Assembly (NCBI RefSeq): GCF_001580015.1
Contig: NZ_LSZQ01000003.1
Location: 1 to 37,121 of the forward strand
Source: Cephaloticoccus primus
GTDB taxonomy: Bacteria > Verrucomicrobiota > Verrucomicrobiia > Opitutales > Opitutaceae
DNA: 37,121 nucleotides
Direction of reading: 5' to 3'
Of the stretch, positions 1 through 8,851 are shown piece after piece (within the stretch, counting starts at the first letter, position 1; every line of letters starts with the position of its first letter). The notes beneath the pieces were generated by a model. It was not told where the DNA came from. It saw only the letters and a list, made by a program, of their open reading frames with translations, and searched no databases. The translations under genes and the position numbers were made by a program.

Positions 1-2
1 GG

Positions 3-1763
3 CTGTGTAGCCGTTTTCTAGTAACGACCCTGATTGTATTTATATTTGGCGGGACTTGGGTTATACAGAGCGAGGCACAAACGATTTTTTATATCCCCGA
101 TGGGGCAATTCATACCTTCACGTCTCTCCCTAACGACGATCTTGTATTCAAATCAGATGGACTAGGGACCGCTCAACTGCAAGGGAATTGGAGCCATATC
201 TATGGCTCAGTGAGTTTCGAGGGCGTCGTCGGGAGCCTTACCGGAGCATATAGCTATAACCTGTCCAATGCTAATACTATAAGATTAAAATGGGGTAAAT
301 TACTCATACAACGCCCGGGACAGATTTCCGAAAACGCTTCGATCTACCTTCACTCAAGTACGTTACAGATGTACGATGGTTTTTATGGCTCTTCGAATCG
401 CAGTGGTAACATAGTGCTCGTTTCTGGCTTTAATGTGGTTTATGTAGACAATTCAACGATGTACTCGTTCCTTTGGGACGACCATAGTGAATTTTCGGCA
501 AACTCCCTGATCAGGGAAAGCCCACAAGCAACACTTTTAGCTAATGAAGCCGTTTTTGATGAGATACTCCCCGGAGGCCTGTACACCAATTTGGTATTTA
601 AAAATGCCCCGGACATGGTGAATAGTGTAATGCCTTACTCTGCGACTCAGTCTGGGCTTGAAAATCCCGTGATACCATACGGGTATTATTTCTCTACTGC
701 TGTTCTCCAAGGGGGGCGATGGAAAATAAAGCCACTTTATGGCTCCAATACCGCACAGCAGGGATGGAATTCAAACTCCCTAAACATATGGCTCAGTAAT
801 GGGCAGGTTTTAACGGCTGACAGACTGATTAACTCTCTCCAATTCCGTGGCCCTCATAACCTGAACCTATCAGGACACTCGCTCTCTATTTTTAGTGGTG
901 GTATTCTCACAGGAAGAGGACAGGGAGGCTGGAGACAAATATCGAATGGGACAATTACGACAGCACAAGATCGCTACTTCTTTCACATCTATAGTGACCC
1001 TAACACTTATAACAATAGCGAATCCTGGATGGCCGTAAGCGCAGTAATTTCCGGCACTGGAAAGGAGCTAATCAAATCAGGGCCCGGGTTACTACGCATG
1101 GAGGGCTCTCAACCCAATACCTATACGGGCAATACCTATGTACAATCCGGCACACTGGAGCTGATGAAGCAGCCCAAAGCCACAGCCGTTCGTAATGTAA
1201 TCGTCGAACAAGCAAACCTCCAGATTTCTGGAAGTCACCAAATTGAGGATACGGCCAAAGTCACATTAATCCGGAAGGCTACTTTTACGTTTAATGGTGC
1301 GGGCGGTGTGGGGCTTACGGAAAAGATCCACACGCTTCAGGCGGATGGTCAGGGCGTAATCAACTTTGCGGGCGGAACGCTCGCGGTGCCCAATGTTCTG
1401 GAGACCACGCAAGTGCTGCTGCCGACTGCGGACGATACGCTGTTTATCCGCAACTGGATCGAGTTTTCCGACTACTTCCTCGTAAGCCGCGCCTTCGCGC
1501 CCAACTCGGCGGCGCTCTCCCGAATCTGGTTCGAGGGCTGGGACCCGGGCGCCAAGCTGCGCGACTACAATACCAGTCACTGGGAAATCGTGCCCTTCGC
1601 CGCCCCCGAGCCCGCCACCTACGGCGCCCTCCTCGGCGCTCTCGGCATGGGCGCGTACCTCGTCCGCCGGGGCCGCAGGCCCTCTCATCGGCGAGGCGCC
1701 GCGGTCGCAGGCCGGGCCGCCTCGTCAGGTGTGGCTGAAGTCTCCCGCCGCCAAATAAAATGA
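3..1763 (+). CDS. PEP-CTERM protein with autotransporter-type beta-strand repeat, 5' partial
   Basis: The frame is open to the left edge, so the true start lies outside the window. The first visible residues form a hydrophobic signal peptide with a likely cleavage after SEA, in frame from base 3. A GTG at 210 would give a 517-residue protein but would lose this signal. Around 1050-1170 there is one autotransporter-associated beta-strand repeat (GTGKELIKSGPGLL, then NTYTGNTYVQSGTLEL). The C-terminus carries a PEP-CTERM signal: PEPATYG, a short hydrophobic stretch, then RRGRR. Such proteins are exported and processed by an exosortase, so a surface or matrix role is likely. Two oddities: bases 1 to about 1300 are AT-rich (241-300 is 21/60 GC) while the 3' end is as GC-rich as the neighbours, and about 30 basic/Ala-rich residues follow the Arg cluster where the family normally stops. 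Confidence 0.8.
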   Translation: MCSRFLVTTLIVFIFGGTWVIQSEAQTIFYIPDGAIHTFTSLPNDDLVFKSDGLGTAQLQGNWSHIYGSVSFEGVVGSLTGAYSYNLSNANTIRLKWGKLLIQRPGQISENASIYLHSSTLQMYDGFYGSSNRSGNIVLVSGFNVVYVDNSTMYSFLWDDHSEFSANSLIRESPQATLLANEAVFDEILPGGLYTNLVFKNAPDMVNSVMPYSATQSGLENPVIPYGYYFSTAVLQGGRWKIKPLYGSNTAQQGWNSNSLNIWLSNGQVLTADRLINSLQFRGPHNLNLSGHSLSIFSGGILTGRGQGGWRQISNGTITTAQDRYFFHIYSDPNTYNNSESWMAVSAVISGTGKELIKSGPGLLRMEGSQPNTYTGNTYVQSGTLELMKQPKATAVRNVIVEQANLQISGSHQIEDTAKVTLIRKATFTFNGAGGVGLTEKIHTLQADGQGVINFAGGTLAVPNVLETTQVLLPTADDTLFIRNWIEFSDYFLVSRAFAPNSAALSRIWFEGWDPGAKLRDYNTSHWEIVPFAAPEPATYGALLGALGMGAYLVRRGRRPSHRRGAAVAGRAASSGVAEVSRRQIK

Positions 1764-1774
1764 GTCGAAGTTGA

Positions 1775-1796
1775 CGAGCCGCCAACGAGCGGCTCG
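1775..1796 (+). terminator. Hairpin after the PEP-CTERM gene, possible terminator
   Basis: Perfect 8-bp stem (CGAGCCGC with GCGGCTCG) and 6-nt loop, 11 nt after the stop codon. No T-run follows, so intrinsic termination is unproven. Confidence 0.35.
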
Positions 1797-1816
1797 CAAG
1801 ATGAAAGGGTCGAAGA

Positions 1817-2151
1817 CCCCTGCGCGGGGGGCGGTGGCGGGGCGCCACATGCCATTGAATTTGCGATTTTGCCCGTGCGCTTCGCGCCCGAACAAAATCG
1901 CAAATTAAACGGGACCTCCTCCCTGTTGCTTCGCAACAGGGGAAGGAGCCTGAATCGCGGATGGAGCGGAAACCCATTTCGGCACGGCAAAAAAGTTTAC
2001 GGGTTAAACTCCCACCTGAGCTCCGGTCAGGAAGTCCATTCAACTGTGCGGCTTGCGGGTTGTGCGGAACGCACGGCCCGCAAGCCGCACAGTTGAATGG
2101 GTGCAGGCACCGCCTGCCGCCGCCCGCGCAGGGCCGCCCCACGCGTAGTGG
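1817..2151 (+). repeat. Nested-palindrome intergenic element, copy A
   Basis: About 335 bp of non-coding DNA in the gap between the PEP-CTERM gene and rsmD. It opens with a GC box (CCCCTGCGCGGGGGGCGG) and ends with the inverted box CCACGCGTAGTGG. Inside are perfect hairpins: 1858-1871 with 1893-1906 (14 bp), 1921-1929 with 1933-1941 (9 bp, loop TTC), and 2036-2059 with 2077-2100 (24 bp). It is the same element as copy D (15464-15779) in the opposite orientation and is related to copies B and C. The small hairpin GGGTCGAAGACCC sits at its left edge. No protein-coding potential is evident. Confidence 0.85.
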
Positions 2152-2171
2152 TCAGAGACCCCTTCATTTTG

Positions 2172-2193
2172 CGGCGCACTTGGTGGTGCGCCG
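2172..2193 (-). terminator. Hairpin downstream of rsmD, possible terminator
   Basis: Perfect 8-bp stem (CGGCGCAC with GTGCGCCG) and 6-nt loop, 7 nt past the rsmD stop on the minus strand. No U-tract follows. Confidence 0.35.
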
Positions 2194-2200
2194 TCTGCAT

Positions 2201-2932
2201 TCAAAGGCGGGTGTACAGGGCGAGCGAGGGCTGGCGGGGGCCTTTGCCGCCGAGGCGTTTGGCGCAGTGCCAGCCGTCGAGCTTGAGCTCCAGGCCGCCG
2301 GGAAGCTCCATAACGACGAGCGGATCGGATTGGCCGGGAGATGCGGCTGGCGCGGCGAGCAAGGCATGCAGGCGGGCAAAGAGCGGCGCAGCAATCGCCT
2401 GGATCACTTCGTAGGGCGGATCGATAAAAACGAGGTCCGGGCGCAGTGCGGCAGCGGCGGGCTCCCAGCGTGGGGAGTTCACATCGGCATTCAGGATCGA
2501 AGATCCATCTGTTTTGCCGAACCTTCGTTGGCGGGCGGACAGTCTCTGCGCTTCTTTGCTATCGATGGAAATCGGGGAAAGAGCATTCCGGCTCGTTTGG
2601 TCATCAGGGATGTTTTCGCCCAAATCCGCGTGATGCCCGGGGGTGGCGCGCGCCGTGCTGATGCTCTTTAGCACCGCCGCGAGATTGCGCTCCAGGCAGG
2701 CGAGGGCTGCCTTGTTTTTCTCCACCCAAAGTCCGCCTGCCGCGCCGCGGCTGAGCGCCTCCAGGCCGTAGGCGCCGCTGCCCGCGAAGAGGTCGAGGAA
2801 ACGCGCGCCGGAGACACGCGCGGCGAGGCTTGAGAAGAGCGCCTGGCGCAGCGCATCCGTCGCCGGACGCACCGCAGCCCCCCTCGGCACAGCGAGAGGA
2901 ATCCCACGCGCTTGGCCACCGGTGATTCGCAC
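2201..2932 (-). CDS. rsmD: 16S rRNA (guanine966-N2)-methyltransferase RsmD
   Basis: SAM-dependent methyltransferase that modifies G966 of 16S rRNA in the 30S subunit. The GTG at 2932 is chosen because the protein then begins VRITGGQARG, the family's normal N-terminus; the frame stays open upstream but that part is low-complexity and unlike the family. Visible motifs are RPATDALRQALFSSL (about 22-36), the SAM-binding DLFAGSGAYGLEAL (47-60) and the catalytic DPPY (171-174). It has 243 residues against roughly 180-200 usual. The excess is an unconserved insert at about residues 95-148, between the N-terminal SAM-binding half and DPPY; its DNA is less GC-rich and contains the small palindrome GGATCGAAGATCC. 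It is divergent from the gene at 3000 with a 67-bp gap. No Shine-Dalgarno site is visible. Confidence 0.88.
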   Translation of the reverse strand: MRITGGQARGIPLAVPRGAAVRPATDALRQALFSSLAARVSGARFLDLFAGSGAYGLEALSRGAAGGLWVEKNKAALACLERNLAAVLKSISTARATPGHHADLGENIPDDQTSRNALSPISIDSKEAQRLSARQRRFGKTDGSSILNADVNSPRWEPAAAALRPDLVFIDPPYEVIQAIAAPLFARLHALLAAPAASPGQSDPLVVMELPGGLELKLDGWHCAKRLGGKGPRQPSLALYTRL

Positions 2933-2999
2933 ACCCAAACCACAAAATCCGAGTGCTCCCTTGGCAAACCGGAAAGCCTGTGCACGATTCGCCGCCCTG

Positions 3000-4694
3000 A
3001 TGATCAAGCCCCCAAGCCAACGTGTGACGCTGCTCTGCGCACTGCTCTTGTGCACGATGCTGAGCGCGACTGCGGGCGGGGCGAGCGAGGTGCGAGCGGG
3101 CAGCGCGGCAGGAGGGCCTGAGGAACCGCGAGCGAAAACAGAAGCGGAGGGCCACGCGGCGGCAGGGGCGCCGCCGGCGGGCGAAAAAGCCGCCGCGCCG
3201 GAGGCCGAGCGGCAGTTTTTCGGACCGCTGTTTGCCAAGGGCGAAACGGCAGCGGGAGGGGCGGCAGGAGCGGCAGGAGCGGGCGAGCACTACACGGTCC
3301 TGCGCCCGCTGTGGCTGCGACAGGAGGCTACGGATGAGTCGGGAGAGCTGCGCTACACGGAGCACACGTTTCTGTACCCGCTCTTTTCCTACCGGCGCAG
3401 TGCGCAGCGGCTGGATTGGTCGCTGCTCAATCTGGTCAACTTTTCGCGAGGGCAGCATCCCGCGCAGAGCGGCGCGGCAGCCCCGCACGCCGCGCCCGAC
3501 TCGCACGGCGGCGAACGCAGCTTCGATGTGTGGCCGATCTACCTGTCGCGCGACACGGGGGATCCGGCCACGAGCTACCGCGCCGTGTTTCCCATCGCGG
3601 GGCACATCCAGTCGCGCTTCGGTTACGACTCGCTCCAGTGGCTCCTCTTCCCGCTGACCTTGCGCAGTGAGAAGGCGGGGCGCGTCACCCACTCTGTCGC
3701 GTGGCCGATTTTCAAAAAACGCTCGGGCGACGGGCACCGGGGGCTCGCCGTGTGGCCGCTCTTCGGCTTCGCCGAAAAGCAGGGCGAGTATCGCACGCAG
3801 TACGCGCTGTGGCCGCTGGTCTATAACAACACGCGCTACGACCCGGCGTCGGGCGCGCCCACGCGCCACGCGCTCGGTGTGCTGCCGTTTTACGCGCGGG
3901 AGGAGCGCCCGGGCTCGATCAGCGAGAGCTACCTGTGGCCCTTTTTTGGCTACACACTGCAGGCCGCCCCGCTCCCGACCTATCGCGAGAGCCGCTACCT
4001 GTGGCCGCTGCTCGTGCAGGGGCGCGGTGCCGAGCACTACGTCAACCGCTGGGCGCCATTTTACACGCACTCCGTCCGGCGCGGCGTCGATAAACGCTGG
4101 CTGCTCTGGCCGCTGTTTCGCCACGAGGAGTGGGCGGGCCAAGGGCTCCTGCACACGAAGAACCAGGTGTTGTTTTTCCTGTACGCCTCCGAGCAGCAGC
4201 GCAGCGCCGCCCAGCCCGACCTGCCCGCCGCGCACAAGACGCACCTGTGGCCGCTGCTGAGCACTTGGGACAACGGCGCGGGCCACGCGCAAGTGCAGCT
4301 CCTCAGCCCGCTGAGTGTGTTTTTCCCCAACAACGAGAAGATACGCCTCATCTACAACCCGCTCTTCGCGCTGTACCGCTACGACCAACGCAAGCCGGGC
4401 CAGGCGCGCCACGAGTGGCTCTGGCGCGCGGTGACCTGGGAGCGCCGGGGTGAGGCACGCGAGCTGCGCGTTTTCGGGCCGCTCCTCGGCTGGCGCAAAA
4501 ACGCCCAGACCCGGAAGTGGCGGCTCTTCCTGTTCGATTTTTCACACAAACCCGACAAGGTCGCCGCCACACCCAAGCCCGACGCGACACCACCTGCGCC
4601 TGCGCCCGACGGCCTCGCACCCGCCGCGCAGGTGGCGCCGCAGTCAGCGACTGGCAGCCGCCGCGCGAGCAGCCCTCAGCGAAACCCACGATGA
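3000..4694 (+). CDS. Exported WPLF-repeat protein of unknown function, first gene of the mla operon
   Basis: I do not recognise a named family. The ATG at 3000 gives 564 residues starting with a signal peptide (hydrophobic 10-25, likely cut after SATA), then an Ala/Gly/Glu-rich linker to about 70. From about 73 to 500 the protein repeats short aromatic-Pro units such as LWPLF, VWPIY, LWPFFGY and APFYTH. There are eight W-P dipeptides (near 178, 235, 252, 271, 313, 335, 370, 417) plus Y-P, F-P and L-P variants, mostly 17-25 residues apart, often with Arg/Tyr-rich turns between. This pattern suggests repeated beta-hairpins, in either an outer-membrane barrel or a periplasmic solenoid. The C-terminus is a Pro/Ala tail. 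Its TGA overlaps the mlaE ATG (ATGA at 4691-4694), so translation is probably coupled and a role in Mla lipid transport is plausible but inferred. Confidence 0.7.
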   Translation: MIKPPSQRVTLLCALLLCTMLSATAGGASEVRAGSAAGGPEEPRAKTEAEGHAAAGAPPAGEKAAAPEAERQFFGPLFAKGETAAGGAAGAAGAGEHYTVLRPLWLRQEATDESGELRYTEHTFLYPLFSYRRSAQRLDWSLLNLVNFSRGQHPAQSGAAAPHAAPDSHGGERSFDVWPIYLSRDTGDPATSYRAVFPIAGHIQSRFGYDSLQWLLFPLTLRSEKAGRVTHSVAWPIFKKRSGDGHRGLAVWPLFGFAEKQGEYRTQYALWPLVYNNTRYDPASGAPTRHALGVLPFYAREERPGSISESYLWPFFGYTLQAAPLPTYRESRYLWPLLVQGRGAEHYVNRWAPFYTHSVRRGVDKRWLLWPLFRHEEWAGQGLLHTKNQVLFFLYASEQQRSAAQPDLPAAHKTHLWPLLSTWDNGAGHAQVQLLSPLSVFFPNNEKIRLIYNPLFALYRYDQRKPGQARHEWLWRAVTWERRGEARELRVFGPLLGWRKNAQTRKWRLFLFDFSHKPDKVAATPKPDATPPAPAPDGLAPAAQVAPQSATGSRRASSPQRNPR

Positions 4695-5443
4695 ACCCCT
4701 TCACTGCAATCCTCGACGGCCTCGGCAGCACCCTCGTCTTGCTCTTCAATGCGCTGCGCGAGATCCGCACGCTCCCGCGCCAGTTCGGCCGCTTCGCGGA
4801 GCAGTGCTACCTGATCGGCTACACGACGCTGCCGATCGTCGCCGTCCTCAGTTTCTTCATCGGTGGCGTACTCGCGCTGCAGAGCGGCTACAGCATGTCG
4901 AACTTCGGCACCAAGGAGTTCATCGGCTCGCTCGTCGGCCTCTCGATGACGCGCGAGCTGGGCCCCGTGATGGTCGCCATCCTCCTCGCGGGCCGCGTCG
5001 GCTCGGCGATCTCTGCCGAGCTGGCCTCGATGAAGGTGTACCAGGAAGTGGATGCGCTGGTCACCATGAACATCCCGCCCGAGCGCATCCTCGTCCTCCC
5101 GCGCCTGGCCGCCGTCCTCGTGATGATGCCCATCATCACGCTGATCGGCATCATCGTCGGCTGGTTCGGCGGCGCGCTCGTCTGCGAGTATGTGGGCTTC
5201 ATCTCGCTGGCTCCGGAAAAGTACTTCGAGACGCTGCGCCGCTACACCGACTTTCGCGACATGTGGAGCGGCCTGCTGAAGGCCGAGATCTTCGGCTTCG
5301 TGATCGTCCTGGTCTCTTGCAGCATCGGGCTGCGCACCCGCGGTGGCCCGCGCGAGATCGGCGCCTCGGTCACCAAGGCCGTCGTCACCTCGCTCATCCT
5401 GATCCTCGTCCTCGACTACTTCGTCACCAAAGCCCTGATCTAA
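4691..5443 (+). CDS. mlaE: MlaE-type ABC permease for lipid transport
   Basis: Inner-membrane permease of an MCE/Mla transporter, which moves phospholipids between inner and outer membranes. It has 250 residues, normal for the family. MlaE hallmarks include FIGGVLALQSGY, MTRELGPVMVAILLAGRVGSA and AELASMKVYQEVDAL (the coupling region that contacts the ATPase), followed by several transmembrane helices and a C-terminal TKALI. The ATG at 4691 lies inside the stop of the upstream gene, and mlaF begins 2 nt after the mlaE stop, so the four genes 3000-7376 read as one tight operon. No Shine-Dalgarno site is present, which fits translational coupling. Confidence 0.93.
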   Translation: MNPFTAILDGLGSTLVLLFNALREIRTLPRQFGRFAEQCYLIGYTTLPIVAVLSFFIGGVLALQSGYSMSNFGTKEFIGSLVGLSMTRELGPVMVAILLAGRVGSAISAELASMKVYQEVDALVTMNIPPERILVLPRLAAVLVMMPIITLIGIIVGWFGGALVCEYVGFISLAPEKYFETLRRYTDFRDMWSGLLKAEIFGFVIVLVSCSIGLRTRGGPREIGASVTKAVVTSLILILVLDYFVTKALI

Positions 5444-5445
5444 AA

Positions 5446-6387
5446 ATGCCGCAGCCCCAACCGCAGCCCCAGGGCGACAAAGCGCCCGCGAGCGACCTGC
5501 CGCGCAGCGACGCGCCCCACTCCCCCGCCACCGCCGCCAGTCGAGCCGCCCGGCCCAGCAGCGCGGCCGACCGCGCCGATGCCGCAGCCAACGCATCCGC
5601 CGCGAGCGCCGCCGACCGCGCGGTCGGCATCCGCTTCGAGGGCCTGAGCAAACGCTTCGGCGAGCAACCCGTCCTGCGCGACATCTCCCTCGATATCGAG
5701 CCCGGCGAGATTTTCGTCCTCATGGGCCCCAGCGGCTCGGGCAAGAGCGTGCTCCTCAAGCACGTCGTCGGCCTCGAAGCCCCCAGTGCGGGCCGCGTCC
5801 TCGTCGCCGGCCGCGACGCCGCCGATCCCGCCACCCGCCGCGCGGTGCACATGGCCCTCGTTTTCCAGGCAGGCGCGCTCTTCAACTCGCTCTCCGTTTA
5901 CGACAACCTCGCGCTCTACCTGCGCGAGCACCGCCTCGGCACCGAAGCGCAAATCCGCGAGAAAGTCATGCGCGCGCTGCAAATCCTCTCGCTCGAAAGC
6001 GCCGCGCGGAAGTCCCCCGCCGAGCTCTCCGGCGGCATGCGCAAGCGCGTCGCCATCGCACGCGCCCTCGTCATGGAGCCGCAACTGCTGCTCTACGACG
6101 AACCCACCTCCGAGCTCGACCCCGTCATGTCCGCGACGATCAGCGAAATCATCGCGACCCTCAAAACCCACTACCGCGTGACCAGTGTCGTAGTCTCGCA
6201 CGACCGCGACCTCGCCCTCGGCATCGCCGACCGCGTCGGCATCCTCATGGGCGGCGAGCTCATCACCACCACCACGCCCGCCGAGCTGCGCCGCAGCACC
6301 GACCCGCGTATTACCGACTTTCTCAACCCGCGCATCGACCTCAGCGCTCCCCGCTTCAAGAAACTGGAACCCAACCAACCATCATGA
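5446..6387 (+). CDS. mlaF: MlaF-type ABC ATPase for lipid transport
   Basis: Cytoplasmic ATPase of the Mla transporter. It has 313 residues with a complete ABC domain: Walker A GPSGSGKS (94-101), Q-loop Gln141 in VFQAGALF, signature LSGGM (194-198), Walker B with YDEP (217-220) and H-loop His252. VFQAGALFNSLSV and EPTSELDPV are typical of the MlaF branch. The ATG at 5446 puts about 60 Ala/Pro/Ser/Asp-rich residues ahead of the domain. MlaF proteins are normally about 260-270 residues, so this is either a linker extension or the real start is internal. Its TGA overlaps the mlaD ATG (6384-6387). Confidence 0.92.
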   Translation: MPQPQPQPQGDKAPASDLPRSDAPHSPATAASRAARPSSAADRADAAANASAASAADRAVGIRFEGLSKRFGEQPVLRDISLDIEPGEIFVLMGPSGSGKSVLLKHVVGLEAPSAGRVLVAGRDAADPATRRAVHMALVFQAGALFNSLSVYDNLALYLREHRLGTEAQIREKVMRALQILSLESAARKSPAELSGGMRKRVAIARALVMEPQLLLYDEPTSELDPVMSATISEIIATLKTHYRVTSVVVSHDRDLALGIADRVGILMGGELITTTTPAELRRSTDPRITDFLNPRIDLSAPRFKKLEPNQPS

Positions 6388-7376
6388 ACACCGCCCAACA
6401 CAGTGCCCGCGTCGGCCTCCTCTTCCTGCTCGGCCTCGCCCTCATCTGGGTCACCCACGAAGCCCTCGACAGCAAGTCCTCGCTCAGCAAGACGGGCTAC
6501 CCGCTCGTCGCCGGATTCCAGAACCTGAAATCCCTCAAGCAAGGCGACGACATCCGCATGGCCGGCGTGCGCATCGGCTCCGTAGAGACCACCCAGCTCG
6601 CCGGACACCGCGTCGAAGCCATCCTGCGCATTGACAAGAAAGTCACCATCCCCAGCGACGCCCGCGCGACGATCACCAGCTCCGGCCTGCTCGGCACCAA
6701 CTACGTGTCGATCTCCCTCGGCACGCCCAGCCGCGCGCCACTCGCCCCCGGCGGCGAGATCGTCACCTACGAATCGGCCGACCTCGGCACCGTCATGACC
6801 CAGCTCAGCGAGCTCGGCGAAAAACTCGAAGACACGCTCGGCTCCATCGGCAGCGTCTTCCAGGGCCGCGGCGGCGAGCCCAGCCTCTTTGACCGGCTCA
6901 ACCACCTGCTCAGCGAAAACAGCAGCAAGATCGACACCGTGATGAGCAACCTGGAGGACATCACCAACAAGGTAAACCAGGGCCAGGGCACGCTCGGCAA
7001 ACTCGTCAACGACCCCAAAGTCTACGACGAACTGCTCGCCACCCTCACCCAGATCAAAGCCGCCGCGTCCCAGGCCAGCGGCTTCGTCGGCGACGCTCAG
7101 GAACTCGTCGCACACGTGAAAAGCGGCCAAGGCACACTCGGCACACTCCTCTACGACCAGAAGACCAGCGACGACCTAAAAGCCATCACCGCCAACTTCG
7201 CCCAAGTCTCCGAGAAACTCGCCAAAGGCGAAGGCACGCTCGGCAAACTCATCCAGGACGACAGCCTCTACACCGACGCGCAAGCCACCCTGCAAAAAGC
7301 CGATCGCGCCCTGGGCAGCATGAGCGACTCCGGCCCGATCAGCGCCGTCGGCGCCGTCGCCAACGCCCTGTTCTAG
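6384..7376 (+). CDS. mlaD: MlaD-type MCE-domain lipid-binding protein
   Basis: Substrate-binding subunit of the Mla transporter, anchored in the inner membrane and facing the periplasm. It has one N-terminal transmembrane helix (about 9-25), an MCE domain (about 37-117, with GVRIGSVETTQL and SGLLGTNYVSI), then a long helical tail. The tail contains three copies of a G(Q/E)GTLG(K/T)L unit, at about residues 200, 248 and 282, each followed by an Asp-rich turn; tails of this kind form the tube or cap of MCE assemblies. At 330 residues it is much longer than E. coli MlaD (about 183). No mlaA, mlaB or mlaC is nearby. The 174 bp after the stop, up to argG, holds a small CCGGGG/CCCCGG palindrome near 7537-7550 but no gene. 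Confidence 0.92.
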   Translation: MNTAQHSARVGLLFLLGLALIWVTHEALDSKSSLSKTGYPLVAGFQNLKSLKQGDDIRMAGVRIGSVETTQLAGHRVEAILRIDKKVTIPSDARATITSSGLLGTNYVSISLGTPSRAPLAPGGEIVTYESADLGTVMTQLSELGEKLEDTLGSIGSVFQGRGGEPSLFDRLNHLLSENSSKIDTVMSNLEDITNKVNQGQGTLGKLVNDPKVYDELLATLTQIKAAASQASGFVGDAQELVAHVKSGQGTLGTLLYDQKTSDDLKAITANFAQVSEKLAKGEGTLGKLIQDDSLYTDAQATLQKADRALGSMSDSGPISAVGAVANALF

Positions 7377-7550
7377 AAAGGAGCAGCGGCCAAATAAGCC
7401 GGAGCACAGGAGCCGTGCGCCCAAGCCACTCTGCAAGTCCCCGCTTGCCTTGCCGCACACCACCAGACAACCCCGCCCAAAACTCAGGAGTGGTCGGCCG
7501 CTGCCCAAGAATGGGAGCAGCCGGGCAGGCGCCGGGGAGCCCCGGGCGGG

Positions 7551-8771
<1,221 letters not shown>

Positions 8772-8789
8772 AGGTTTTGGGAATTGGTT

Positions 8790-8798
8790 GGGGGGGGG
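8790..8798 (-). repeat. Nine-base homopolymer tract in the argG leader
   Basis: A G9 run on the plus strand (C9 on the argG coding strand) 19 nt before the argG start, followed on the plus strand by a T7 run at 8808-8814. Long homopolymers slip during replication, so this could vary argG leader length. A functional role is speculative. Confidence 0.5.
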
Positions 8799-8851
8799 AA
8801 GAGAGAGTTTTTTTGGGAGAAACGAAAGCGGCAGGCGCGCACCTGCCGCGA

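Noticed and set aside
1961-2671. Open frame running from copy A into rsmD
   Set aside because: Formed by chance through palindromic repeat DNA and antisense rsmD; no homology or start signal.
2604-4412. Long open frame (602 codons) antisense to the WPLF-repeat gene
   Set aside because: Arg/Val-rich shadow typical of high-GC DNA. The plus-strand frame has a signal peptide, clear repeats and operon coupling.
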